A stretch of DNA of 64,000 nt from CAZYTM01 sp964649725 (GCA_964649725.1 CAZYTM010000003.1:362387-426386), one strand, 5' to 3'; shown: positions 1 through 9,797, counted from the first letter of the stretch. Notes: generated by a model from the sequence alone, not told the origin. Program-made: numbers and translations.

Positions 1-40
1 TCCAACAGCCTTATGCAATACACCACATAGGAGGTAGAAG

Positions 41-1627
41 ATGTCAGAATTCGGTACACTGGAAAGCCGCGTTCGTCGCAAGTCACTGCTCAGCAAGGTA
101 TGCAAGCCTGAAGACACCATCAAGTTTTTTCAGGCCGGTCAGGACCTGATGTGGTCCGGCTTTACCCCTGCCGGCTACCCGAAAGTAGTGCCCATCGCTC
201 TTGCAGATCATGTTGAGAAGAACAATCTGCAGGGCAAGATGAAGTTCAACCTCTTCATCGGCGCCTCTGTCGGCGCTGAGACCGAAGACCGCTGGGCAAC
301 GCTGGACATGATCGACCGTCGCTGGCCTTACCAGACCGGCAAGAACATCGCCGCCGGGATCAACGCCGGCCGCATCCGCATGGGCGACAAGCACCTCGGT
401 CACTTTGCCCAGGACATCAGCTACGGCTTCTACACCGGCAACGGCCGCTACGACATCGGCATCATCGAAGTCTCGGCGATCACCGAGGACTGCGGTCTGG
501 CACTCACCACCTCCTGCGGCATCGTCGCTGAAGCGATCAACCTCTGCGACAAGATCATCATCGAGGTGAACACCGGCCAGCCCTCCTTCGAAGGGATGCA
601 CGACATCCATATGCAGCAGAAGCCGCCACATCGCGCACCTTTCCTGATCACCGCGGCCAACACCCGTATCGGTACCCCTTATGTACCATGCGATCCGGAC
701 AAGATCGTCGCCATCGTCGAGTCGAAACTGCGTGACAAGGGGCGTGCCTTCACCGAGATGGACGACACCTCGGACGCCATCGCCGGCCACATCATGGAGT
801 TCTTCTCCCATGAGATCAAGGCTGGTCGTCTCCCTGAGAACCTGTTGCCGCTGCAGTCAGGTGTCGGCTCCATCGCCAACGCCGTCATCGGTGGTCTGGC
901 CAAAGGTCCGTTCCGCAATCTGTCGGTCTATACCGAAGTTCTGCAAGACACCATGCTCGACTTCTTCGACGGCGGCAACCTCCTCTGCGCCTCCTCCTGC
1001 TCGCTCTCCCTTTCCGAGACCCCGGGCTTCCCGCGCTTCTTCGAGAACTGGGAGCGCTATTTCGACAAGATCACCCTGCGGCCGCTCTCCATCTCCAACG
1101 CCCCTGAGCCTATCCGTCGCTTGGGTTGCATCGCCATGAACACCCCGGTCGAGATCGACATGTATGCACATGCCAACTCCACCCTGGTCGGCGGGACGAG
1201 AATGATCAACGGCCTAGGCGGCTCCGGCGACTTCCTCCGGAACGGCTACCTGAAGATCATGCACACCCCGTCGAGCCGTCCGAGCAAAACCGATCCGAAC
1301 GGGATTTCCTGTGTCGTGCCGCATTGCTCGCACATCGACCACACCGAGCATGACCTTGACTGCGTAGTTACCGAGCAGGGTCTGGCCGACCTCCGTGGTC
1401 TCTGCCCACGTGACCGCGCCCTGAAGATCATCGAGAAGTGCGCCCATCCGGACTACAAGCCGATTCTCACCGATTACTACAATATGGCCCTGAAGGACAC
1501 CCTGGCCAAAGGTATCGGTCACGAGCCGCAGCTGTGGGATCGCGCCTTCAAGATGCACTTGAACCTGGCCCAGAATGGCACCATGAAAGTCAAGAACTGG
1601 GATGTCAAGCTCGACCTCTGCGAATAG
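41..1627 (+). CDS. ato: Succinyl:acetate CoA-transferase / acetyl-CoA hydrolase family
   Basis: The 528-residue protein belongs to the class I CoA-transferase family (Cat1/AarC, acetyl-CoA hydrolase/transferase). In Geobacter such enzymes move CoA from succinyl-CoA to acetate, activating acetate and closing the TCA cycle in one step. The family glycine-rich stretch GVGSIANAV is followed by YTEVLQD, whose Glu (residue 299) sits where the family's nucleophilic glutamate lies; that residue assignment is by motif only. The length matches full-length family members. An AGGAGG Shine-Dalgarno lies just before the ATG. Two hairpins follow the stop, so the gene is probably the last of its unit. Acetyl-CoA hydrolase activity cannot be excluded from sequence alone. 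Confidence 0.93.
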   Translation: MSEFGTLESRVRRKSLLSKVCKPEDTIKFFQAGQDLMWSGFTPAGYPKVVPIALADHVEKNNLQGKMKFNLFIGASVGAETEDRWATLDMIDRRWPYQTGKNIAAGINAGRIRMGDKHLGHFAQDISYGFYTGNGRYDIGIIEVSAITEDCGLALTTSCGIVAEAINLCDKIIIEVNTGQPSFEGMHDIHMQQKPPHRAPFLITAANTRIGTPYVPCDPDKIVAIVESKLRDKGRAFTEMDDTSDAIAGHIMEFFSHEIKAGRLPENLLPLQSGVGSIANAVIGGLAKGPFRNLSVYTEVLQDTMLDFFDGGNLLCASSCSLSLSETPGFPRFFENWERYFDKITLRPLSISNAPEPIRRLGCIAMNTPVEIDMYAHANSTLVGGTRMINGLGGSGDFLRNGYLKIMHTPSSRPSKTDPNGISCVVPHCSHIDHTEHDLDCVVTEQGLADLRGLCPRDRALKIIEKCAHPDYKPILTDYYNMALKDTLAKGIGHEPQLWDRAFKMHLNLAQNGTMKVKNWDVKLDLCE

Positions 1628-1634
1628 TCTTATC

Positions 1635-1701
1635 GGGGAGAGATTTACTCTCTCCCCAACCATTTTTTCTACCCCGCCGGGCAAACCGGCGGGGTTTTTT
1701 T
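1635..1701 (+). terminator. Tandem terminator hairpins after the CoA-transferase gene
   Basis: The first hairpin (1635-1657) has an 8-bp stem GGGGAGAG/CTCTCCCC followed by a T-rich stretch. The second (1672-1694) has a 9-bp stem CCCCGCCGG/CCGGCGGGG with loop GCAAA and a run of seven T. Both are well-formed intrinsic terminators for the upstream gene. Confidence 0.85.
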
Positions 1702-1991
1702 CTGCCCCCTTTTAACTAATCAAGAGAACCATATCCCCCCTTCATTTTTGCTGCACAATTTTCCCCGTGCAATTTACAACATGATTTTAGTTGGTTACCC
1801 TCCCCAACCAGCAACTGTGCAAACAATGAACAGCCCAATCATGAAAACTATATTCATTTACAGCTGACCATAATTCAATTTAAGACTTTAATATCAGTAT
1901 GTTAGCCTAGGATATGAATAGACCGCTTCGCTCGGCACCCGACTTGAATTACCTCCTGACAAACATCCAATTGCAGTAAAGGAGGCCTGTC
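1702..1991. other. Intergenic leader region, no gene seen
   Basis: This is an AT-rich stretch without a credible reading frame. A weak sigma54-like element (GGCAC, five bases, TTGA) begins at 1934, but the core GC of the -12 box is GA, so I do not call a promoter. The end of the region carries the AAAGGAGG Shine-Dalgarno of the next gene. Confidence 0.5.
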
Positions 1992-2831
1992 ATGAGATCC
2001 CTTGAGCAGTTTCGACAAACCGTACCGGCATTGATGCGGTATGCTACCGCCATAATTACGATGCTGCTGCTCTTCCTCTTAAGCGGCTGCGGCGGAGGGG
2101 GTGGCGACAGCAGCAGTTCGGTCGGTGCAGCGGTCCCGACCCAGCAACAGGCAGCTGAGCCGGTGCGGAACTCCTATCTGCTCACTGAAGATACCTATGG
2201 GCTGCAAAACGCCACATATCTTAGTGCGACCCTGGTATCGGACGGCACCGTGACACTTAGGACCGCCATCGCCAACAGCATGACCGACCCTAATTTCCTT
2301 ACTGTCTTCCGCATCGATATCCTGCCGTCTGTCACTGTCAACACCGGGGTCAACTACTCTCTGAAACGTGGAGAAACCAGCACCTTCCCCGGCCAGCTCT
2401 ATTTCTTCAACGGCCACAGTTCCACCCTGCTAAAGACAGTCGACGGCACCATCAACTTCAGTGCCTTTGCCAGGAGCAACGGTAGCACCATCAGCGGCAG
2501 CTTCGAGGCGCTGGTCGAGGATGATAATTTTGCCACCACCCCTGTCTCTACCTATTCGATAAAATCGAATTTCATCTACCGGCTGGATAGTTATGGTCCT
2601 GTCCTGCCGACACCGAGTCCGGTACCGGCTACCGCCACAGTCACCTATAACAGCAAATGCGCTGAGTGCCATGAACCGTCGACAGTAACAGCAAACAAAC
2701 TCGCCCCTGACCTTGCTCTCAAGGGGGGGGTCCTTAACGGCAAGTTCCAACCAAACACTGCCGGGCATAACTCCATCCAGCTCTCGACAACAGAGCTGCA
2801 TGACCTGCAGATACTTCTCAATGCCCGCTAG
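1992..2831 (+). CDS. Lipoprotein with a C-terminal monoheme cytochrome c motif
   Basis: The N-terminus has a basic segment, a hydrophobic run and a lipobox LSGC with Cys33 as the likely lipidated residue, followed by a Gly/Ser-rich linker. The middle (about residues 50-200) is beta-rich and I do not recognise it. A single heme-binding motif CAECH occurs at residues 223-227, then about 50 residues containing candidate axial ligands (His, Met absent). A membrane-anchored periplasmic or outer-surface electron carrier is the natural inference. The start is supported by AAAGGAGG upstream of the ATG. It is followed by a terminator, so it is probably monocistronic. Confidence 0.85.
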   Translation: MRSLEQFRQTVPALMRYATAIITMLLLFLLSGCGGGGGDSSSSVGAAVPTQQQAAEPVRNSYLLTEDTYGLQNATYLSATLVSDGTVTLRTAIANSMTDPNFLTVFRIDILPSVTVNTGVNYSLKRGETSTFPGQLYFFNGHSSTLLKTVDGTINFSAFARSNGSTISGSFEALVEDDNFATTPVSTYSIKSNFIYRLDSYGPVLPTPSPVPATATVTYNSKCAECHEPSTVTANKLAPDLALKGGVLNGKFQPNTAGHNSIQLSTTELHDLQILLNAR

Positions 2832-2850
2832 AGAGGGCTGCAACGGGACA

Positions 2851-2888
2851 AACGGCGCTATCTCTGGGAATGGATAGTGCCGTTTTTT
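2851..2888 (+). terminator. Intrinsic terminator after the heme lipoprotein
   Basis: The arms AACGGCGCTATC and GATAGTGCCGTT form a 12-bp stem with one G-T pair, followed by a run of T (2883-2888). Confidence 0.75.
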
Positions 2889-3044
2889 CTGGCTTGAGAT
2901 TTGCTTTAACAATTCAGATAGTTACTCCCTTACCACCCCATTCATTAGAAGAAGTTGCCAACCTCGGGCAACTCTGCTATATAGAGCATTATGGCTGCAA
3001 TCATCTTGTTATTGATTGTCTGCCAGCAACAGCCAAAGGCCGTT

Positions 3045-6000
3045 ATGACCAGATTTCTCCAGCAGATATTACTCCCTGCCAACTCAACGCTACTGCGCTT
3101 CTGCAGCGTCATAGCCTTTTGCCTCTCCTTGAACGGCATCTCTAATGCCGCCATCATCAATGAACCTATGACCGGTGTCACCGCCCCTGGCTGGGTGATC
3201 GGCGGCTCAGCTTCGCTGACCGCCAGCACCGGGATCGACCTGCCCGATGAAGGCTGGCTCCGTCTTACCGACCTTGGCCTGTACGAAGCAGGTTACGCCT
3301 ATCTGGATACCGCATTCAATATCTCTGCCGGAGCGATCATCTCCTTTGACTATGTCACTTATGGCGGCGCCGGTGATGGCGGCTTCGGTTGCGGCACCAC
3401 CGGTGCCGACGGCTACAGCGTCTATCTCTTCGATGCCAGTCAGCCTTTCTCGGTCGGCGCATCTGGCGGTTCATTAGGTTATGCGCAGAAAACCGGGATC
3501 CCGGGCCTTAAAGGGGGCTACATCGGGGTCGGCATCGATGAATGGGGGAATTTCTCCAATGGCACCGAAGGGCGGGTCGGCGGCGTAGGTGGGCGTTGCA
3601 ACGGTGTTGCCGTGCGTGGAACGGAGAGCTCCGGCTACAACTATATCGGCGGCACAGCCTCCAACATCGCCCAACTCGCCTTCCCCGGCCAGGCATTCCG
3701 GCCTATCCAGACAAATACCCAATTCCGCAAGGTGATGATCTACCTCACACCGGTCGGCTCCCCGGCCACCAACCTGCGTGTCGATGTCTACCTGCAGGTC
3801 GGCTACAACCAGCCCTTCACCCAGGTATTGACCAATCTGCTGGTCGGCCAGCTGCCACCGGCCCAGGTCAAGATCGGTTACGCCGCCAGCACCGGCGGCT
3901 CCAACAACTACCACGAGATCCGCAACCTGATCGTCGACCCTCTCCCCTCCGGGTCAGACATCGACCTGGCCATCACCAAAACTGTCACTGCACCGACCGT
4001 CACCCAAGGGGCCAGCTACAACCCGCTCTACACCATCACGGTGCGCAACTACGGCCCTATCAATGTGCCAGCCAACGGTGTCCAGATCACCGACACCATC
4101 CCGAATACGATCGACAACGTCACCTGGAGCTGCACCCCTGCAGCGAACTGCGGCACATTCACTGCCAGTGGCAACAATTTCACTGCCTCTGCCAATCTCC
4201 CCTTGAACGGTTCTGCGACCTATACTGCCATCGGCAGGGTCGTTCCGGCCACCCCGGCTGGTACAGTGATCAGCAATACCGCTTCACTCTCCCCGCCAGC
4301 CGGTATCATCGATATCAACCCGGCCAACAACATCTCCGCGATTGCCACCACTGTTACAGGTGCCACTATCTCCATCGCCGGAACTGTTTACAACGACAAC
4401 GGCGCCGGAGCGGGGACCCCACATAACGGCATCAGGGACGGCACTGAAGCAGGGGTGAATGCCGGCCTGACCTATTATGCCAAGCTCTTTCGCGCCAGTG
4501 ACCTCTCCACCACCGTGGTGGCACCGGTCCAGGTCAATAATAGCACCGGTGCCTTCACCTTTACCAATGTGCCGGGTTACGGCAGCTACATTATCATCTT
4601 AAGCACCAGCAACACTGCCAATCTTTACGACCCCTCCTTCCCGGCCAACTGGACCTGGGTGGCGCCGGCCAATTATGTCCTGGGGAATGTCGTTGCCAGC
4701 GGCAGCAATCTGACCAACCAGAACTTCTTCGTCTACAACGGCAGCCGCATCACCGGCATCGTCATCAACGACAACGGCGCCAATGGCGCCTATTCAACAG
4801 CCTACGATGGCATCCTCAATGCGGCCGAGACCGGCATCGCCAACGTTCCAATGCGACTCACCGACAGTACCGGCACCAACATCCCATTCGGCGCTACCAC
4901 CACCGGCAGTGACGGCCGTTTCACTCTTTTCACCAATGTAGCCTCAGCGACATTGCGTATCTATCAGAGCAACCTGGCCGGCTATATCTCGGTAAGCAGC
5001 AATGCCGGTACTACAGGAGGCACCTACAACCTGGCCAATGACTACCTGGAATTCCCCTATACCCAGTATACCAACTACAGCGGCGCGCTGTTCGGCGATG
5101 CGCCACCGGTGACCATCACCTTTACCCCCACACCCAGAACAGCCACCGGCACCCCGGCGGCACCGGTCTACTATCCCCATACCTTCACCGCCTCCGGCCG
5201 AGGGAGCCTCACCTTTGCCAGCAACAGTCGTACCCAGGCGGGATGGCCAGCTGTCACCTATTATCTGGACAATACCTGCAACGGCTACGACGCCGGCGAT
5301 ACTGTCATCAGCGGACCGATCGTCACTGCGGCCGGAGTGAATGTATGTATCCTCGCTGCTGTCAACATCCCGAACGGGACCGCACCAGGCACCAACGACC
5401 AGCTGGTGACCAGAGCCACCTTCACCATGGGGCAGTCGGTCCAGACCCTGGATGTTACCGATACCACCACTGTCGGGAATTACCCGAATCTGGCGACCTC
5501 GACAAAGAACTGGCTAGACCTGAACGGCGGCGGACAATACCCGGGGGACGTGCTGCAATACTCCATCGTGGTGACTGAATCAAATGGCGCGGCAGCAAAC
5601 GGGGTGGCGGTCAGTGATACTATCGATACCGCCCACCTTGCCTGGGGGGGGGTGACCTGCCCTAGCGGCGCATCATGCAGCTACGACAACATTCTCGGCG
5701 TTCTGTCAGTGACCGGTCTGAATATACCGGCCAACGGCAGCGCGACTATCACCTATACCGTCACCATCCTTGCGGCAACAGCAGGCACCACCATCGATAA
5801 CACGGCTATCATCTCCCTCCCCGGATATCCGGCAATGAACGCCATTGCCACTACGGTAACTCTCTCCGGCTCTGTAACCGGTAGCGGGACCAAGCGGCTC
5901 TATCTGTACGACGGGACATCGACCCCAGCCTGGAAACTCTCCAGGACCGTCAATCCGGTCACTGCCACCTATGCCACCATAAATACCACCACCTCCCAGA

Positions 6001-7106
6001 GCTGGACCATGAATCCGGTCGCCGCCGGCACTATAACCATCGATCCGGCGATCAGTGCCACAGTTCCGGTGGTTTTGCACATGCGCAGAAGTGCCAATTC
6101 CGGCAACCGCACCATCCGTGTCGACCTGCAATGTTCTTCCGGCGGGACCGTGCTGACCCAGACCCAGACTTTCAACATGAACGCTACACAGACCGCCTAT
6201 CCGTTCAACCTGCCGCTGGCAGCGCCACTCTCCTGCGGGCAGGGGAACAGCTGGGTCATGACCGTCTCCCAGACCGCCGGCACTGACCCTACCCGGATAT
6301 ATCCTTATTCCGGCACGGTTGGCGCTTCTTCGCGGATCGACCTGCCGGCATCGACGGTGATAAATATAACCTCCTCTGCTTTTTACGACGCCGGGGGGAA
6401 TGTAATAACTGCCGTCATACCACCAACCCCTGTCTACATCCGTGCCACGGTGAGCGACCCGTTCGGCAGCTATGACATCAACGGCGTCAATGTCACTGTA
6501 AAGGACCCTGGCAACAACCCTGTTGTCAATGCCGCGGCAATGACTCTTTTATCTACCGGCACAGAAACACCGAGTCTGACCAAGATATTCCAGTACGGCC
6601 CCTTCACCCCGGTAGCTATCGGCAGCTGGAACATCAGTGTCACCGCAATCGAAGGGACAGAACGGACAGTGACCCATACCGTATACTCCACCCTTCCGGT
6701 CGTCCCTATGCCGCAGCTGACTATTCTCAAAACCGCTTTCGGCGTCACCTCCGGAGCAACAGCCAGACCTGGTCAGGATATCCCGTATCAACTCAAGGTA
6801 AGCAACAGCGGCGGCGGTATCGGCACAAATATAGAGATCAGCGATGCTCTAAGCCCTTATGTGGTCTGGAAACTGAACACTCTCGCATACGCCGACGGGA
6901 CACCCTCCTCAGGCCTCTCCATGACCGGCAGCACCACCTACTACTCATACGACAAAGGCATCACATGGTCAACTACTGCACCGGCCGACCTGGGCGGCGG
7001 CTATAACGGCCAGGTCACTAACTGGAAGATAGTCTTCAACCCCTCCCTGACGATGAACGGCAGCAACGCCTTTTTCACCATCTCCTACCAGGCAGCAGTC
7101 AGATAA
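3045..7106 (+). CDS. Large secreted L-type-lectin/DUF11/SdrB-like surface protein
   Basis: The longest frame opens at 2991, but the ATG at 3045 directly precedes a typical signal peptide ending near LNGISNA, giving 1353 residues. Domains in order: a legume-lectin-like beta-sandwich (about 33-300, with GADGYSVYLFD and GYIGVGIDEWGNFSN); a DUF11 repeat (about 305-438, DIDLAITKTV...YTITVRNYGP); two SdrD B-like modules (about 443-675, each opening with G-x-V-x-N-D-N-G); a second DUF11 (about 813-935); an unassigned beta-rich stretch; and a C-terminal DUF11-like domain ending FFTISYQAAVR. These modules are known in cell-surface stalks and adhesins; a carbohydrate-binding tip is inference. First gene of the surface block and separated from the next by about 750 bp. 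Confidence 0.8.
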   Translation: MTRFLQQILLPANSTLLRFCSVIAFCLSLNGISNAAIINEPMTGVTAPGWVIGGSASLTASTGIDLPDEGWLRLTDLGLYEAGYAYLDTAFNISAGAIISFDYVTYGGAGDGGFGCGTTGADGYSVYLFDASQPFSVGASGGSLGYAQKTGIPGLKGGYIGVGIDEWGNFSNGTEGRVGGVGGRCNGVAVRGTESSGYNYIGGTASNIAQLAFPGQAFRPIQTNTQFRKVMIYLTPVGSPATNLRVDVYLQVGYNQPFTQVLTNLLVGQLPPAQVKIGYAASTGGSNNYHEIRNLIVDPLPSGSDIDLAITKTVTAPTVTQGASYNPLYTITVRNYGPINVPANGVQITDTIPNTIDNVTWSCTPAANCGTFTASGNNFTASANLPLNGSATYTAIGRVVPATPAGTVISNTASLSPPAGIIDINPANNISAIATTVTGATISIAGTVYNDNGAGAGTPHNGIRDGTEAGVNAGLTYYAKLFRASDLSTTVVAPVQVNNSTGAFTFTNVPGYGSYIIILSTSNTANLYDPSFPANWTWVAPANYVLGNVVASGSNLTNQNFFVYNGSRITGIVINDNGANGAYSTAYDGILNAAETGIANVPMRLTDSTGTNIPFGATTTGSDGRFTLFTNVASATLRIYQSNLAGYISVSSNAGTTGGTYNLANDYLEFPYTQYTNYSGALFGDAPPVTITFTPTPRTATGTPAAPVYYPHTFTASGRGSLTFASNSRTQAGWPAVTYYLDNTCNGYDAGDTVISGPIVTAAGVNVCILAAVNIPNGTAPGTNDQLVTRATFTMGQSVQTLDVTDTTTVGNYPNLATSTKNWLDLNGGGQYPGDVLQYSIVVTESNGAAANGVAVSDTIDTAHLAWGGVTCPSGASCSYDNILGVLSVTGLNIPANGSATITYTVTILAATAGTTIDNTAIISLPGYPAMNAIATTVTLSGSVTGSGTKRLYLYDGTSTPAWKLSRTVNPVTATYATINTTTSQSWTMNPVAAGTITIDPAISATVPVVLHMRRSANSGNRTIRVDLQCSSGGTVLTQTQTFNMNATQTAYPFNLPLAAPLSCGQGNSWVMTVSQTAGTDPTRIYPYSGTVGASSRIDLPASTVINITSSAFYDAGGNVITAVIPPTPVYIRATVSDPFGSYDINGVNVTVKDPGNNPVVNAAAMTLLSTGTETPSLTKIFQYGPFTPVAIGSWNISVTAIEGTERTVTHTVYSTLPVVPMPQLTILKTAFGVTSGATARPGQDIPYQLKVSNSGGGIGTNIEISDALSPYVVWKLNTLAYADGTPSSGLSMTGSTTYYSYDKGITWSTTAPADLGGGYNGQVTNWKIVFNPSLTMNGSNAFFTISYQAAVR

Positions 7107-7854
7107 TTGCTATTTTTCCGGTAACTTCCGTGCATATATCTGATGGGGAGCAAGTCGTTGTTCAAAAATTCGCCACTACCGGTGAAATAACCATTCCCCC
7201 CCTTTTTAGAAGTCAACCATTATGCAAAAGTGACAAACAACAGCCGTGATCAGATTGCTTGTCACCCCCGCCTACATTAGACTCTGTTCCGGCTCTAACT
7301 GAAGAGTGCTGACCTACCTAATGACACAAACCCTTAGCCAGAGCTGAATAATCCCATACAGTGCGTGTATATCCTTTATCCATAAGGCTTTATTATTGCT
7401 ACATCCTGCCATACCCTGCCAAATGGTCATTTATTTGACAATCAAAATCGATCTGCTATTATTTTGCGTTTTTTAATTAACTCGCCCCACCGACAGAATC
7501 CTGCAAAATACAATTATCTATAAGTAATATCTTTTAACTATAAGTAATTCCTGCTATCGGCACAATTAATGCTGTTATATTTCTGGGATATTATTTTACG
7601 AATATATAATCTGCGTGATAAATATATTGCTGAGCATTATTGACGTTCGGTGGCAGGGGTAACTATGCCATCTGTATGATTATTTTTGTTATTGCTGCAG
7701 GAGGCCATAAATATTGAGCTCTATTTCAATCTACTTCCAGGAGGAGCACTTATTGTCAATTAACTGCAAATTTTTCACTGTAAAGAACGTGATTCGGTTA
7801 TTTAACCAGATTACCATTTCCATTCATGCAGCTTACCAGACCAAGGAGGTATTT
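7107..7854. other. Long AT-rich intergenic region ahead of the DUF11 block
   Basis: No credible protein is encoded. The region is much more AT-rich than the flanking genes. It contains two 11-bp direct repeats CTATAAGTAAT at 7518 and 7538, exactly 20 bp apart, and a sigma54-like element just downstream. Two further Shine-Dalgarno-like AGGAGG sequences precede in-frame TTG codons near 7714 and 7753, which could give an N-terminal extension of the next gene but would spoil its signal peptide. Confidence 0.5.
7558..7573 (+). promoter_or_regulatory. Possible sigma54 promoter upstream of the small DUF11 gene
   Basis: CGGCAC, five bases, ATGCT gives GG and GC exactly 12 bp apart, as in -24/-12 promoters, with one mismatch in each box. 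It would leave a leader of about 270 bases before the ATG at 7855. It is supported only by pattern. Confidence 0.3.
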
Positions 7855-8343
7855 ATGTCCCACCAAAAAATCATCGCAATAACCATCCTCTCCCTGCTCT
7901 TTATCCCAACCCTCTCACTGGCCAAAGACGATGTCACCATCAAAATCACCGCAGAAAAAGAGGTGACCGACAAGACGACAAAGGCCACTAAACGGGTGCC
8001 GGCAAAGGAGACCAAACCGGGCGATATCATCACCTACACCATCACCTGCCGGAACAGCGGCAAGGATACAGCAACAAATGTGATCGTGGACGATCCGATC
8101 CCCGCCGGCACCATCTACTTGCCGGGAAGTGCCTTCGGGAATGACGCCGACATAACCTTCTCCATCGATAAGGGGAAGAGCTACAAGCAACCGGCATATC
8201 TGACCTACGACATGAAGAACAGTGCCGGAAAAGTCGAGAAGCGGATCGCCACCCCAGAGGAGTATACCCACATCAGGTGGGATGTTAAACGTATCCCAGC
8301 CGGCGGGTCCGGCCAGGTCGGATTCAAGGTAAAGGTTAAATAG
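7855..8343 (+). CDS. Small secreted single-DUF11-domain protein
   Basis: The chosen ATG has AAGGAGG seven bases upstream and starts a clean signal peptide (MSHQKIIAITILSLLFIP, cleavage near LSLA), giving 162 residues; the open frame extends back to a TTG at 7714. The mature part is one DUF11-like domain: KPGDIITYTITCRNSGKDTATNVIVDDPIP is the classical repeat signature, and the protein ends in a last beta-strand GFKVKVK. It is essentially a free DUF11 unit. Followed by two more secreted DUF11 proteins and the barrel protein on the same strand. Role unknown; a fibre or matrix subunit is inference. Confidence 0.8.
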   Translation: MSHQKIIAITILSLLFIPTLSLAKDDVTIKITAEKEVTDKTTKATKRVPAKETKPGDIITYTITCRNSGKDTATNVIVDDPIPAGTIYLPGSAFGNDADITFSIDKGKSYKQPAYLTYDMKNSAGKVEKRIATPEEYTHIRWDVKRIPAGGSGQVGFKVKVK

Positions 8344-8401
8344 CCAGCAGAGACGAAACAATGACTTATGAACCAGATAGAGCATAAGAAAGGAGAGAAC
8401 A

Positions 8402-8488
8402 ATGGGAAAAGAGATCAGGAATATAAGCAAAGCCTACAGCTACCGTCGTGAGCGGGCAGGGCCGGGACCTCCCGGCAGGGGGACCTGA
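8402..8488 (+). CDS. Possible 28-residue small ORF between DUF11 genes
   Basis: ATG at 8402 is preceded by AAGGAG at ideal spacing and opens a 28-codon frame (MGKEIRNISKAYSYRRERAG...) rich in Arg, Gly and Pro. The 3' half overlaps a strong RNA hairpin (8453-8492). It may be a leader peptide or a real small protein. Only the ribosome-binding site and position support it. Confidence 0.3.
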   Translation: MGKEIRNISKAYSYRRERAGPGPPGRGT

Positions 8489-8492
8489 CCCG
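8453..8492 (+). promoter_or_regulatory. Intercistronic RNA hairpin upstream of the second DUF11 gene
   Basis: An inner stem GCCGGG/CCCGGC (8461-8476) is extended by an outer stem CGGGCAGG pairing with CCTGACCCG with one bulged A. No T run follows, so it is more likely an mRNA-stability, processing or translation element than a terminator. Confidence 0.5.
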
Positions 8493-8557
8493 AACAGACT
8501 TTAGTTTCCAGAGACGATGCATAGACAACGAAAGCAAATAACAAAGGAGGTAATACC

Positions 8558-9775
8558 ATGAAACGGAATCATCACTACAAACCGCCGGGATTTTTCAGGA
8601 CAGCTCTTGCGCTCCTGACACTAGCCATCCTGGCATTCACCCTTCCTCAGGGGGCTGAGGCAGGGACCAGCGCCAACGCATCACTATACAACTCAGCCAA
8701 GGTAACTTACCGGATCGGTGCCAACACCTACTTTTCCACCGGTACTGTCACCGTCACCGTTAGCGGCGTCTACGCTTCTCCGGTCGTCACCGCCACCGCG
8801 CAGACTACACCGGCTAACACCGCCACTACAGTGAACTTCACTGTAAGGGCTGCCAACAACGGTATCGACCGTTACTCCACTTCAGCCCTCAACGTCACCG
8901 CAGTCGGTGTATCTGCTGCTGGAGGAGCAGTTATCCCGGCCAACGTCGACCTCTGGGCAGGTTATGCCGTCAGTTCCGGGGCAGGCTACATCAACATCCC
9001 GTTCGGCACCAACAACGCCTTCAATCTCCCTAATGTGGCCGGACCAGTCTCCTATCAGCTTGCCGCAGGAGCAACGGTTGAACTGAACGGCAACAGATAC
9101 TCCGTCGCTTCGTTCACCCCGGGCTCTGCAGCTTCAACCGACGTGAACGGCGACCTGGTTGCCGAAGTGCCGACCAGAGTCAACCTCACCCCGATCCTGG
9201 CATCCCCTCCCATCACCGCAGCAACTGTCACAGTAGGCACACCTGTACAGGTGGGTGAATACAAGACCCTGGCAGTCACCTACACCTCGGGTATCCCAGC
9301 TGTAGTAGGGGTAGACGGGACCCACGTAACCACCTTCACCCTGACCAGCTCTGGAGACAACACCAAGACCGCTGGTGGTTCACAGACTACGACCGTCGTC
9401 TCCCCCAACCTCAGCGTGGTTAAATCATGGCGCAACGACACCGTGGGCGCCGGCTCCACCTTTGCCGCACCAGGTACAAGAGCTCTCCCGGGTGACACCA
9501 TCGAGTACCGTGTAGTTGTGACCAACAACTCGACCACTTCTGCTGTGAGCAATGCCAACCTGATCGATGCAGGGCCTGCCTACACCAGCTACGTGGCCAA
9601 CAGCACCAGACTGAACGGCAAGACCGTGCTAGGTGACGGCGCTACCTCTCCTCTGGCAGGAGGCGGCCTGGCCATCGATGACGACAACCCGGTACGTGCA
9701 GCAGGGGCTGCAGCAACCGGCAACATAGCCATAGGGGCTTCTGCGACCATCAACTACAAGGTGACCATACAGTAG
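8558..9775 (+). CDS. Secreted DUF11-family protein
   Basis: 405 residues, start fixed by AAAGGAGG before the ATG. A signal peptide ends near GAEA. The mature protein begins TSANASLYNSAKVTYRIG, a stretch echoed in the next gene (TRITNTATVRYNSGG), has a repetitive Thr/Val/Ala-rich beta region, and closes with a DUF11-like domain (about 290-405: LSVVKSWRNDT...GDTIEYRVVVTNNST) whose final strand reads ATINYKVTIQ. No cell-wall sorting or T9SS-type tail is seen. Probably exported and assembled at the surface together with its neighbours. Base composition matches the adjacent block genes. Confidence 0.8.
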   Translation: MKRNHHYKPPGFFRTALALLTLAILAFTLPQGAEAGTSANASLYNSAKVTYRIGANTYFSTGTVTVTVSGVYASPVVTATAQTTPANTATTVNFTVRAANNGIDRYSTSALNVTAVGVSAAGGAVIPANVDLWAGYAVSSGAGYINIPFGTNNAFNLPNVAGPVSYQLAAGATVELNGNRYSVASFTPGSAASTDVNGDLVAEVPTRVNLTPILASPPITAATVTVGTPVQVGEYKTLAVTYTSGIPAVVGVDGTHVTTFTLTSSGDNTKTAGGSQTTTVVSPNLSVVKSWRNDTVGAGSTFAAPGTRALPGDTIEYRVVVTNNSTTSAVSNANLIDAGPAYTSYVANSTRLNGKTVLGDGATSPLAGGGLAIDDDNPVRAAGAAATGNIAIGASATINYKVTIQ

Positions 9776-9797
9776 CTCATAGCAGTATCTGACCGGG

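Noticed and set aside
1934..1950. Sigma54 promoter before the heme lipoprotein
   Set aside because: The -12 box has GA instead of the essential GC.
8402..8492. Possible c-di-GMP (GEMM-I) riboswitch because of GCAAAGCC and GCCGGGA
   Set aside because: The first GNRA-loop hairpin and the conserved pairing of the GEMM fold are missing; the region is better explained by one hairpin and a small ORF.
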